Below are positions 1-9,268 of a stretch of DNA of 33,843 nucleotides, piece after piece. Source of the stretch: Treponema sp. (GTDB taxonomy: Bacteria; Spirochaetota; Spirochaetia; Treponematales; Treponemataceae); assembly GCA_016283615.1 (NCBI GenBank), contig JAEENG010000017.1:1-33843 (forward strand), read 5' to 3'. The translations under genes were made by a program, and so were the position numbers. The notes beneath the pieces were generated by a model that searched no databases, was not told the DNA's origin, and saw nothing but the letters and a program-made list of their open reading frames with translations. Position 1 is the first letter of the stretch; every line of letters begins with the position of its first letter.

Positions 1-1214
1 ATTTCAAGTTCGCTGCCATTTACCGTGTGAATTCCGGTAACTGTTTTTCCATACAGGTGGCTGATAATACTGTCAACTACCGAGTCACGCAGCGGAACTG
101 CAACTTCAATTCCAATTTTACGGGCAACATCAATAAACTGGCCGTTGCTTACAAGTGCGATACTGTTTTTAACGCCGAGAGACTCGATATAAGCGGCCAT
201 AACGATATTCATTTCGTGATTGCTTGTCGCACAGATTACAAGGTCAAATTTATCGATACCTTCTTCCTGAACAAAGCCTTCTTCAGTTACGTCAGCCTTA
301 AATACCTTAACATCCTTGAATTTTTCGCTGGCATTTTTTGCATTTGTTTCATTGCTGTCGATAATTACAAAGTCCTGAACTTCCTTATTTCTCGCACCAA
401 AAAGCTTGGAAAGCAGGTTTCTTTTAGGTTTAATGAGCTTTTCTGCAACAATTGTTCCGATACGGCCGGCCCCTACGAGGGCAATTTTTTTAACAACCTT
501 GAGCTGACTTCCGCACAGCCCGAGGAATTCAGTCAGGTCGGCGCGGTTCATCAGGATACCGATGCACGCACCATCATGAATTATTGTTTCGCCGTTTGGC
601 AGGAAGGTTTCGCCGTTGGATTCAACATAAGCAATAACCAGTTTTTTGTCAGTAAAGTTTCTGATATCACAAATACGGGCGCCGTCAAAAACACTTCCCC
701 GTTCAACAGAGATTCTCACCAGCTCATAATCAGAGTCCTCAAATTGAATTGAATCCGTAATCGCACCGCGTTCAACAGCATTTACAATCGCCTGAGCCGC
801 TTCAACGTCCGGATGTACCATATAGTCAATTCCGTACAAAGGACGGTGCTTTCCCGAAAAAGTTCCGGCGTGTTTTTCTACAGCCGAAGCCGAGTTTATA
901 TAGTATGCGTAATTTCGTACACGGGCAATTTTGAGAAGGTCCGGATAAACTGCGTCCACGAGCGAACAGGTAATCATGTTTACTTCGTCGCTGCTTGTAA
1001 CACAAATCAGGGCATCTGCCTTATCAATTCCGGCCTCTTCAAGGGTAACAAGATTATTGCCGTCTGCGTTAACTACATCGCAGTCCAGGCGGTTTGATAC
1101 GTGACGGACGGTTTCTTCATCATTATCAATAAGAACTACATCGTTCTTTCCGTTTATAAGTCTTTTTGCAAGCTGGATTCCTGTAAATCCAGCTCCTACA
1201 ATAACTACTTTCAT
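1..1214 (-). CDS. trkA: Trk system potassium uptake protein TrkA (partial, runs off the left edge)
   Basis: Reverse-strand reading from ATG at 1214: MKVVIVGAGFTGIQLAKRLINGKNDVVLIDNDEETVRHVSNRLDCDVVNADG..., second Rossmann unit KKIALVGAGRIGTIVAEKLI; two NAD-binding TrkA-N units. Not in the ORF track because the 3' end is outside the window. Confidence 0.93.
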   Translation of the reverse strand, partial: MKVVIVGAGFTGIQLAKRLINGKNDVVLIDNDEETVRHVSNRLDCDVVNADGNNLVTLEEAGIDKADALICVTSSDEVNMITCSLVDAVYPDLLKIARVRNYAYYINSASAVEKHAGTFSGKHRPLYGIDYMVHPDVEAAQAIVNAVERGAITDSIQFEDSDYELVRISVERGSVFDGARICDIRNFTDKKLVIAYVESNGETFLPNGETIIHDGACIGILMNRADLTEFLGLCGSQLKVVKKIALVGAGRIGTIVAEKLIKPKRNLLSKLFGARNKEVQDFVIIDSNETNAKNASEKFKDVKVFKADVTEEGFVQEEGIDKFDLVICATSNHEMNIVMAAYIESLGVKNSIALVSNGQFIDVARKIGIEVAVPLRDSVVDSIISHLYGKTVTGIHTVNGSELE

Positions 1215-1378
1215 AGTAAAAATTATATATTGATTTTAAATGAATTTATAGCATTTTTTTTTGCAAAGTTGTATTCTGCATTTAAGCGCATTGACTGTCG
1301 TTGATAGCAGTGACGCGGTTTTTTTAACAACACAATATAGACACGATCCTGACAGCCATGTCAGAAAGGACGGGTACT

Positions 1379-2155
1379 ATGACACTCACACTGGATGTTG
1401 GAAATTCCAACATTGTCGGTGGAATTTTTGACGGCGGAAAGCTGGTGCTTCAGTTCCGGCAGACAACCAGTCAGAATTCATCCTCCGATGAACTCGGCAT
1501 TTTTCTCCGGTCAGTTTTACGGGAAAACTCCATCGATCCCGGCAAAATCGATTCGGTCGGAATCTGCTCGGTAGTTCCACCTATCAACTACTCCCTCTCA
1601 AGTGCAATTGTAAAATACTTTGGTGTTGAACCTCTGTTAATTCAAACAGGAATTAAAACCGGTCTTCAATTAAAGTATCCAAACCCAAAAGAAATCGGTG
1701 CAGATTTAATCGCCGGCGCCCTGGGAGCGGTAATGCTCGTGCCGGACAAAGATTTAGTCATCGTCGATATGGGTACAGCCACAACAATTACCGCCGTAAC
1801 CAGAAACAAAGAGTTTATCGGCGGCTCAATTATGCCTGGCTTAAAAATTTCAATTCAGGCACTTGCCAGCGGAACCTCAAAACTTCCAAATGTTGAAATC
1901 GCCAGACCACAAAACGCCTGCGGCAAATCAACCATCGAAGCAATTCAATCTGGAATTTTTTATGGGGCTATGGGCTCACTAAAAGAATTAATCCATTACT
2001 TTAAAAAAGACGCCCTCAAAAACCCGGACGCATTTGTTATTGCAACCGGCGGCTTTGTAAAAAATTTTGAACCTTTTGGTCTTTTTGACAAAATCGTCCC
2101 TGAACTTGTACTTCTCGGAATCAAAAAGGCAATCGAATTAAATTCAACTAAATAA
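1379..2155 (+). CDS. coaX: Type III pantothenate kinase
   Basis: MTLTLDVGNSNIVGGIFDGGKL...GADLIAGALGA...DMGTATTITAV...GGSIMPGLKIS...ATGGF; start at 1379 preferred over 1358 because of the AAAGGA SD just upstream. Confidence 0.93.
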   Translation: MTLTLDVGNSNIVGGIFDGGKLVLQFRQTTSQNSSSDELGIFLRSVLRENSIDPGKIDSVGICSVVPPINYSLSSAIVKYFGVEPLLIQTGIKTGLQLKYPNPKEIGADLIAGALGAVMLVPDKDLVIVDMGTATTITAVTRNKEFIGGSIMPGLKISIQALASGTSKLPNVEIARPQNACGKSTIEAIQSGIFYGAMGSLKELIHYFKKDALKNPDAFVIATGGFVKNFEPFGLFDKIVPELVLLGIKKAIELNSTK

Positions 2156-2166
2156 GGAATACCCAA

Positions 2167-3654
2167 ATGAAAAAAATTATAAAACTTTTATCAGTGCTCA
2201 CACTTGCACTTACTCTTGTATCCTGCACTTCAAAAAAGGACAAAAACGTTCTCCGCATGAACATGCTCACAGAACCTGACAGCTTCTTCCCATGGGAATC
2301 AGCCGCAACAGACACATCAGCCGTTAACTACAATATTTATGAAGGTCTGATGGGATTCGATTCTACAGGTGCAGTTTTTCCTCTTCTTGCAGAAAGCTTC
2401 ACAATTTCAGAAGACAAACTTTCTTACACATTCAAAATCCGTCAGGGCGTTACCTTCCACGACGGACAGGCTCTTACAGCAGATGATGTTGTTTGGACTT
2501 ACCAGAATCTCGTCGGTCTGAACGGATACACCAAACGCAATGATAAACTTCATATTATTGAATCTGTATCTTCTCCAGACAGCAGCACTGTTGTAATTCA
2601 GCTCAAAAAGCCTGCCGCAGGATTTATTCTCCTTGCAATCCAGCCAATACTCAAACAGGGATTTGAATACAGCAAAATCAATGCAAACGGAACCGGTCCT
2701 TACAAACTCGCCGGCTACGAACTTCATCAGAAGATTACACTCGCTAAAAACGACAACTACTGGAACCCTGAACGTGCCGCAAAAATCCCGACTGTTGAAA
2801 TCCACATCGTAAGTGACGAAGCCGCTGCTATCAGTGCACTCCAGTCAGGCCAGCTTGATTTGATTCAAAAAGTTACCGCAGGTAACGCAAAATCACTCGC
2901 TGATCAATTTAAAGTAATCGGTCAGCCGCAGAACATGGCCCAGGTTTTTGCAATGAACACATCTGTTCCTGAATTGAGCGATCTCAACGTTCGTCTTGCA
3001 ATCAGCTGTGCCGTTAACAAACAGGAAGTAATCGACGGAGCCCTGGACGGAGCCGGAGATATTATTTATTCAAACTTCTCGCCGCTTATGTCTGAGTATT
3101 ACAACGACAAATTAACCGGTGTTACTCCTTTCAACCTTCAGAAAGCAAAGGAATACATGAGCAAATCAGCTTATCCGGAGGGTTTTGAACTTAAAATCAC
3201 CGTTCCAGCAAGCTATCCTATGCACGTAAATGCTGCACAGATTATCGCTTCTCAGCTTGCCGTCCTGAACATCAAGTGTTCCATCGAACCGATTGAATGG
3301 GCAACCTGGCTCGATCAGGTTTATTCAAAGGCTAATTATGAATCAACTGTAATTGCATTCAGCGGAAAGCTTGATCCTTCAGAAATCCTCATCCGCTATT
3401 TCTCCACATATAAAAAGAACTTTACCCGCTTTAACAATGGGGATTACGACAGGGCATTTACAGCAGCAGAAACAGAAGTTGACCAGGCAAAACGCGTAGA
3501 GCTCTACAAGGAATGCCAGCGCATCCTCGCTGAACAGGCTCCTGCAGTTTATCTTTCTGACCTTCACAACAACGTTGTAATGGATAAAAAACTAATGGGA
3601 TACAAACAATTCCCTGTTTCTTTCTACAATGTTGCCGAAATGTACTTTGACTAA
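2167..3654 (+). CDS. ABC transporter substrate-binding lipoprotein, peptide/nickel family (SBP_bac_5)
   Basis: Lipobox LALTLVSC; SBP_bac_5 features (LAESFTISEDKLSYTFKIRQGVTFHDGQALTADDVVWTYQ); upstream of permease genes; SD AAGGAA. Confidence 0.92.
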   Translation: MKKIIKLLSVLTLALTLVSCTSKKDKNVLRMNMLTEPDSFFPWESAATDTSAVNYNIYEGLMGFDSTGAVFPLLAESFTISEDKLSYTFKIRQGVTFHDGQALTADDVVWTYQNLVGLNGYTKRNDKLHIIESVSSPDSSTVVIQLKKPAAGFILLAIQPILKQGFEYSKINANGTGPYKLAGYELHQKITLAKNDNYWNPERAAKIPTVEIHIVSDEAAAISALQSGQLDLIQKVTAGNAKSLADQFKVIGQPQNMAQVFAMNTSVPELSDLNVRLAISCAVNKQEVIDGALDGAGDIIYSNFSPLMSEYYNDKLTGVTPFNLQKAKEYMSKSAYPEGFELKITVPASYPMHVNAAQIIASQLAVLNIKCSIEPIEWATWLDQVYSKANYESTVIAFSGKLDPSEILIRYFSTYKKNFTRFNNGDYDRAFTAAETEVDQAKRVELYKECQRILAEQAPAVYLSDLHNNVVMDKKLMGYKQFPVSFYNVAEMYFD

Positions 3655-3687
3655 CGAACAGTCGTAAGTAAACTATCGTTAGTTAGT
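3650..3687. repeat. Short inverted-repeat element (ACTANCG/CGNTAGT family)
   Basis: ACTAACGA (3650-3657) ... TCGTTAGT (3676-3683); related sequences at 9887-9923, 11458-11483 and 15314-15329. Confidence 0.5.
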
Positions 3688-3701
3688 CCGGAAAAGCTGC
3701 T

Positions 3702-4616
3702 ATGTTTTACTACATAAAGAAGTTTATAGATTTTATAACTACTCTCATTCTGGTTTCCGTAGTAACTTTTCTTACCTTCCAGCTCCTGCCTGGAAACCCT
3801 GCCCTCACCATCCTCGGCCCGGAAGCAGAGGATGCCCAGATTGCAGCCCTTGAACAGGAGCTCCAGCTGGACAGACCCCTTTACCAGAGATATATCAAAT
3901 GGGTTAAGGGGGTCTTTTCCGGCAATCTTGGAAAGTCCTATAAATACGGTCAGAGTGTTACCTCAATCATCCTGGAAAGGGTAAAAACTACCGCAGCCCT
4001 GGCAGGCCTTTCGCTCATCTTTTCTTTTGGATTAGGCTTAATTCTGGGACTTTTTTTCGCAATTTCACGCAAAAACCGCTATTTAAAGCCGCTTTTTTAT
4101 ATAGATCAGATATTTATCAGCATTCCGTCATTTTGTACGGCACTTCTTTTAATTCTCTTTTTTACAGTGCTTTTAAATCTTCTACCGAGTATAGGTGTGA
4201 GCGGATTCCGGTCGTTTATCCTGCCGGCCCTCTCACTCTCTTTAGGTTCAAGTGCAATTCTTGCAAGATACATTAAAACCGCTGTTGATGATGAATACAA
4301 AAAGGATTATGTAAGAACTGCCCGCAGCAAGGGGCTCACAGAAAGCCAGATAATTTACCGCCACATTCTGCGTAATGCAATTATTCCGTCGATTACAACG
4401 CTTGGACTTATCGCCACCGACATCTTTGGCGGGAGCATAATTGTAGAAAACGTATTTTCTCTCCCCGGAATAGGCAAACTTATCGTTACTTCGATTTCTT
4501 CCAGAGATTTTCCTTTGTTACAGGGCCTGACCCTCTACCTTTCGGCAATCACATTGTTCTGTAACTTTGGAGTAGATATTTTATATTCAGTCGTTGACCC
4601 GCGCACCAGAAATTAA
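3702..4616 (+). CDS. dppB: Peptide-type ABC transporter permease (DppB/OppB family)
   Basis: FITTLILVSVVTFLTFQLLPGNPA...; EAA-type motif YVRTARSKGLTESQIIYRHILRNAIIPSITTLG. Confidence 0.9.
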   Translation: MFYYIKKFIDFITTLILVSVVTFLTFQLLPGNPALTILGPEAEDAQIAALEQELQLDRPLYQRYIKWVKGVFSGNLGKSYKYGQSVTSIILERVKTTAALAGLSLIFSFGLGLILGLFFAISRKNRYLKPLFYIDQIFISIPSFCTALLLILFFTVLLNLLPSIGVSGFRSFILPALSLSLGSSAILARYIKTAVDDEYKKDYVRTARSKGLTESQIIYRHILRNAIIPSITTLGLIATDIFGGSIIVENVFSLPGIGKLIVTSISSRDFPLLQGLTLYLSAITLFCNFGVDILYSVVDPRTRN

Positions 4617-5783
4617 AGTTAAAAGTTCATCAGCAACTTCTTCTTTAGACATCTTTGGAAGTTCAATTTCATTATCTTTTGTAATTATTGTCACGATATT
4701 TGTATCTGTTCCAAAGCCTGCACCGCTGACCTTCAGGTTATTGGCAACAATCATGTCTAAATTCTTTTTGGCAAGTTTTGCCCGTGAATTTTCAACCATG
4801 TCCTGAGTTTCCATGCTAAATCCGCACAAAAACTGCTTCTTTTTATTCTGTCCGAGATATTTGAGGATATCGTCAGTTTTTTCCATTTCCAAAGCAAGTG
4901 AAGTGTCAGTTTTCTTGATTTTTTCGCCTGAAACATTTTTTGGACGATAATCAGCCACAGCCGCAGCCTTGATTACAATGTCGCAGCTGTCAAATTCTGC
5001 CTTTACCGCGTCAAACATCTCTTTTGCGCTTTTAATGTTTACAAGTTTAACACCTGCAGGCTTTTTTAATTGAACCGGTCCGCTGACAAGCGTTACATCC
5101 GCCCCCCTCTGTGCAGCCACTTTTGCAACCGCATAGCCCATCTTTCCTGTCGAGTGATTTGTTACATATCTTACAGGATCAATTGCTTCCTGAGTCGGGC
5201 CTGCTGTTACGAGGATTTTTTTACCTTTCAAGTCCTTTTTGCGGCTGATTTCCAGGCAAATATGTTCAAAAATCTCTTCCGGTTCGCTCATTTTGCCACG
5301 GCCAACATCACCGCAGGCAAGGAGACCCTCTACCGGTTCAACTAGTTTATAGCCGTATTTACTGCAGAGTTTGATATTGTCCTGGGTAACCGGATTGTCA
5401 TACATCGCAGTGTTCATTGCGGGACAAATCAATTTAGGGCATTTTGATGCAAGGAAGGTAGTACTAAGCATATCATCAGCCAGCCCGTGAACCACCTTTG
5501 CAATCACATTTGCCGTAGCCGGAGCAATGACAAAGATATCTGCTGCTTTTGCAAGCGATACATGTTCAACCTTGAATTCAAAATTTCTGTCAAAAGTATC
5601 TACGAGACATTTATTTTTAGTCAGTGTTTCAAAAGTAATGGGATTGATAAAATTCAATGCATTTTTAGTCATAATTACATGAACATTTGCATGATTTTTT
5701 ACCAGCAGACTTGCAAGAGAAGCAGCTTTATAAGCGGCAATACTGCCTGTTACACCAAGAATTACGGTTTTTCCTTTAAGCAT
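4587..5783 (-). CDS. coaBC: Bifunctional phosphopantothenoylcysteine decarboxylase / phosphopantothenate-cysteine ligase
   Basis: MLKGKTVILGVTGSIAAYKAASL...CPAMNTAMYDNPVTQDNI...ILVTAGPTQEAIDPVRYVTNHSTGKMGYAVA...; canonical CoaBC motifs. Confidence 0.95.
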   Translation of the reverse strand: MLKGKTVILGVTGSIAAYKAASLASLLVKNHANVHVIMTKNALNFINPITFETLTKNKCLVDTFDRNFEFKVEHVSLAKAADIFVIAPATANVIAKVVHGLADDMLSTTFLASKCPKLICPAMNTAMYDNPVTQDNIKLCSKYGYKLVEPVEGLLACGDVGRGKMSEPEEIFEHICLEISRKKDLKGKKILVTAGPTQEAIDPVRYVTNHSTGKMGYAVAKVAAQRGADVTLVSGPVQLKKPAGVKLVNIKSAKEMFDAVKAEFDSCDIVIKAAAVADYRPKNVSGEKIKKTDTSLALEMEKTDDILKYLGQNKKKQFLCGFSMETQDMVENSRAKLAKKNLDMIVANNLKVSGAGFGTDTNIVTIITKDNEIELPKMSKEEVADELLTLISGARVND

Positions 5784-5829
5784 GAGTTTAAATTATTATT
5801 TTTAGCAGTACTCGTCAAGGCAATAGTAA

Positions 5830-5858
5830 TTATCATAAAAGCCGTAAAGTTATATAAT
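5830..5858 (+). promoter_or_regulatory. Putative promoter of dppC
   Basis: TTATCA (5830-5835), 17-nt spacer, TATAAT (5853-5858), 5 nt before GTG 5864. Confidence 0.55.
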
Positions 5859-5863
5859 AAAAC

Positions 5864-6685
5864 GTGTTTTCAATTGAATTAAATTCATATTTTAAAAACA
5901 AAAAAATCCTCACCGGCTCAATTCTTTTAGGCCTTATTCTGATTCTGATGATTACAGGCTTTTTTTACCTTCCGTTTGATTCCAGCCAGATAGATGTTAA
6001 TTCAAAACTTGAGTGGCCTTCTTTCACACATCTTTTAGGCACAGATAATCTTGGCCGCGACGTTCTTTCCCGCATCATGGTCGGAATACGCATTTCCCTT
6101 TTAATCGGTCTTGTCGTTATGATTTTTGGACTTGTCGTTGGCGGCCTTTTGGGTTCATTTTCCGGCTATTTTGGTGGGCCTGCCGACACAATTATCATGA
6201 AACTTGTAAGCACACAGATGGCCTTTCCAGGCATTCTTTTGGCCCTCATGCTGGCAGCAGTTTTTAATCCAAATATTTATGTCACAATTCTTGCACTCTG
6301 TTTAATGAGTATTCCGCGCTTTACAAGAATCACACGCTCCGGTTTTATTGAATTTAAAAATTCGACCTTTGTAAGGGCCGCAAAATCCAGAGGGGCCTCT
6401 AATTTACGCATAATGTTTATTCATATTCTGCCAAACATTATCCCGGAACTAATTGTAACTGCCACCCTTTCTTTTTCCATGTCGATTTTAAGTGAATCCG
6501 GCCTGAGCTACCTCGGGCTCGGTGTGCAGCCGCCACATCCAAGTTTTGGCCGCATGTTAAACGACGCACAGCAATACATCTTCAGAAACCCGTTTGGTGT
6601 TATCTGCCCCGCATTCTTCCTGATTATTCTTGTTTTGAGTTTTAATCTCATCGGGGACGGCATTTCGGAGGTTAACAACAAATGA
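5864..6685 (+). CDS. dppC: Peptide-type ABC transporter permease (DppC/OppC family), GTG start
   Basis: HLLGTDNLGRDVLSRIMVGIRISLLIG...FVRAAKSRGASNLRIMFIHILPNIIPELIV; GTG at 5864 is the only start codon after the in-frame TAA at 5858. Confidence 0.9.
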   Translation: MFSIELNSYFKNKKILTGSILLGLILILMITGFFYLPFDSSQIDVNSKLEWPSFTHLLGTDNLGRDVLSRIMVGIRISLLIGLVVMIFGLVVGGLLGSFSGYFGGPADTIIMKLVSTQMAFPGILLALMLAAVFNPNIYVTILALCLMSIPRFTRITRSGFIEFKNSTFVRAAKSRGASNLRIMFIHILPNIIPELIVTATLSFSMSILSESGLSYLGLGVQPPHPSFGRMLNDAQQYIFRNPFGVICPAFFLIILVLSFNLIGDGISEVNNK

Positions 6686-7500
6686 GCCTTCTGGAAGTTA
6701 AAAACCTTACAGTTGAATTTGACGCGGCCGACCAAACAGGAAAAAGCTTTAAGGCAGTCGACAATGTTTCCCTTTCAATCGAAAAAGGTGAATTTATTGC
6801 TCTTGTCGGAGAATCCGGTTCAGGAAAAACCGTTACTTCTTTAAGTATTCTGGATTTACTGCCTGAATCTGCCAGAAAAACATGCGGAACTATCACTTTT
6901 AACGGCACTACAAAATCAGTTGTTTTCCAGGAACCGATGACAAGCCTTAACCCGCTCATCAAAATAGGAAAACAAATCCAGGAATCTGCACTTATCAAGG
7001 GCTATTCAAAAGAAGAAGCATACAAAAAGGCTGTTGAACTTGCAACTTTGACCGGTTTAACTGACATTGACCGCATTTTTAATTCATACCCTCATCAGTT
7101 ATCCGGTGGAATGCTCCAACGTGTTATGATTGCTTCTGCCCTTATGACAGACCCTCAGCTTTTAATCGCTGACGAACCGACAACTGCGCTTGATGTTTCT
7201 ACACAGAATGAAATCATCAAAATTATTTATGACCTCAACAAACGGTTCAATATGTCACTTTTGCTGATTACTCACGACTTTACAATCGTAAAAAGAATGT
7301 GCTCAAAGATTTACATCATGTACAAAGGCAAAATTGTTGAATCCGGCCCGGCCGACCAGATATTCAATGACCCCAAACATCCCTACACAAAGGCCCTCTT
7401 GAATTCAATTCCGACTCCGCAAAAGCGGGGCAAAAAACTGCCCGTTTTCTTTGATGAACCATCTTTTTCCCGCGCAAAGGAGGTAACACATGAAAACTAA
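6682..7500 (+). CDS. dppD: Peptide-type ABC transporter ATP-binding protein (DppD/OppD family)
   Basis: Walker A GESGSGKT, signature LSGGMLQRVMIA, Walker B LLIADEPTTALD; ATGA overlap with dppC. Confidence 0.92.
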   Translation: MSLLEVKNLTVEFDAADQTGKSFKAVDNVSLSIEKGEFIALVGESGSGKTVTSLSILDLLPESARKTCGTITFNGTTKSVVFQEPMTSLNPLIKIGKQIQESALIKGYSKEEAYKKAVELATLTGLTDIDRIFNSYPHQLSGGMLQRVMIASALMTDPQLLIADEPTTALDVSTQNEIIKIIYDLNKRFNMSLLLITHDFTIVKRMCSKIYIMYKGKIVESGPADQIFNDPKHPYTKALLNSIPTPQKRGKKLPVFFDEPSFSRAKEVTHEN

Positions 7501-8278
7501 AACTCCCCTGGTTGAATGCGTTAATCTCTGCAAAACTTTTTCTGATTCAAAAAAAGAAACCCGCGCGGTGGACAATGTAAACCTCAAAATCTACAAAGGA
7601 GAATGCTACGGCCTTGTCGGTGAGTCTGGCTGCGGAAAATCTACACTTTCTTCGATGATTTCTGCCCTGCTCACTCCAACTTCCGGAACAGTTCTTTTTA
7701 AGCAGAGCGATATTTCAAAATTCAACAAAAAAGAATTAAAAGAATTCAGAAAACAGCTCCAGATTGTTTTTCAGGATCCATATTCTTCACTCAATCCCAA
7801 GCATAAAATCAAAAATATCATCCGCGAACCGTTAAAAATTCACAAAATCGGCACAAAAGAAGAACAGATCCGGCTTGTTAATGAAATCAGAACCCTCATC
7901 GGCCTTCCGCCGGATTCTCTGGAAAAATATCCGGCCCAGCTTTCCGGAGGCCAGAGACAACGCGTTGCAATCGCTGCAGCCATGATTTTACGTCCGGAAT
8001 TTGTCATCTGTGACGAAAGTGTCAGCGCGCTCGATGTTTTGATTCAGGCACAGATTTTAAACCTCTTAAAGTCCATGCAAAAGTCGCTCAAACTGACATT
8101 TTTATTTATCAGCCATAACCTGAACGTTGTTGCCTACATGGCCGACAGAATCGGAGTAATGTACCGCGGACAAATCGTTGAAGAAGGCACGGCAGAAGAA
8201 ATTCTTAAAAACCCGCAGCATCCTTACACAAAACAATTGCTGAAAGCGGCAGGCCTTTTAAACGAACCTACTTCCTGA
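7490..8278 (+). CDS. dppF: Peptide-type ABC transporter ATP-binding protein (DppF/OppF family)
   Basis: Walker [10 protein letters not shown], signature [12 protein letters not shown], Walker [13 protein letters not shown]; overlaps dppD. Confidence 0.92.
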   Translation: MKTKTPLVECVNLCKTFSDSKKETRAVDNVNLKIYKGECYGLVGESGCGKSTLSSMISALLTPTSGTVLFKQSDISKFNKKELKEFRKQLQIVFQDPYSSLNPKHKIKNIIREPLKIHKIGTKEEQIRLVNEIRTLIGLPPDSLEKYPAQLSGGQRQRVAIAAAMILRPEFVICDESVSALDVLIQAQILNLLKSMQKSLKLTFLFISHNLNVVAYMADRIGVMYRGQIVEEGTAEEILKNPQHPYTKQLLKAAGLLNEPTS

Positions 8279-9194
8279 TTTCGCTTATTAAAAGTCCACT
8301 GATTGTAAGAATTGCGCCGACAGCTCCCATCAGAGTAATTTTTTCTCCAAGCGCAAAATAAGCAAAGATAATCGTCACCACAGGAATCATGTAAATTCCG
8401 ACAGTTGCAGTTACAGTACCAATGATCGAACAAACCTTGTTCCAGACGGCAAAGGCAAAAGCACTTGCACCAAGGCCCAGAAAACACAGGTTCAGATAGT
8501 TGTAAAAGTCACTCCAGCGAGCCTTATTCAAGAGGGGGTCGGTATTTATGTATGCAGAGCTGTCAGGACCTGCCATAAAGGCACCATAAAGCGCTATAGG
8601 AATCATAAATACGAGCGCCCAGAAAAATACACGCCTGGTAGCACAAATCGGCTCGTAACCGGCCTTATTGATTTTACTCACAAAAAGACTGTAAAAACCC
8701 CAGCTCACAGCAGATGCAAGAGCCAGAAGGTCTCCTTTCGGGCTCACATGAAGCACTACTGCTCCGTTAAAACTTACCAGCGCAATACCCATTATTGCAA
8801 TCAGAAATCCGATGTTAAAAAAGATATTGAGATGCTTTTCCCTGAGCCAGATCTGGGCAAAAATCGCCGTAAACATCGGGCATATTGAAACAATAATGCT
8901 TACATTTGACGGACTGGTAAAACTTATTGCCGTATTTTCCATAAACTGATAAACCGTAACACCTGCAAGTCCTGCTGCCATAAAAAGAAGTTCATCTTTG
9001 TTGCGGAACAGCTTGAGTGCCTTTGGTTTTAAGAGCCAGAGTCCAAGATATGCGATAATAAAACGAAGGATAAGAATTTCAAATGCACTGAAGGATCTTA
9101 AAAGGTATTTGGTACAGACAAAAGTGATTCCCCAGATAAATATTGTGACTGCAGCCAGAAGAATGCCGAAAGTTTTGGTTGAATTTTTAAACAT
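8268..9194 (-). CDS. DMT superfamily (EamA-type) transporter
   Basis: About ten hydrophobic helices; two EamA repeats (TIFIWGITFVCTKYLLRSFSAFEILILRFIIAYLGL; AVSWGFYSLFVSKI). Start placed at MFKNSTK (9194) rather than the ORF start at 9275, which would overlap hrpB. Confidence 0.85.
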   Translation of the reverse strand: MFKNSTKTFGILLAAVTIFIWGITFVCTKYLLRSFSAFEILILRFIIAYLGLWLLKPKALKLFRNKDELLFMAAGLAGVTVYQFMENTAISFTSPSNVSIIVSICPMFTAIFAQIWLREKHLNIFFNIGFLIAIMGIALVSFNGAVVLHVSPKGDLLALASAVSWGFYSLFVSKINKAGYEPICATRRVFFWALVFMIPIALYGAFMAGPDSSAYINTDPLLNKARWSDFYNYLNLCFLGLGASAFAFAVWNKVCSIIGTVTATVGIYMIPVVTIIFAYFALGEKITLMGAVGAILTISGLLISEIRK

Positions 9195-9268
9195 ATTGAA
9201 GTGTAACAAATTCAACTTGCAAAAAGCAACTACTACCACCTGAGCCGATTTCTCAGTAAAATGAATTA

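Noticed and set aside
27-1304. Plus-strand ORFs of 241, 94 and 67 aa
   Set aside because: Antisense or adjacent to trkA, which is clearly coded on the minus strand but missing from the ORF track because it is truncated by the window edge.
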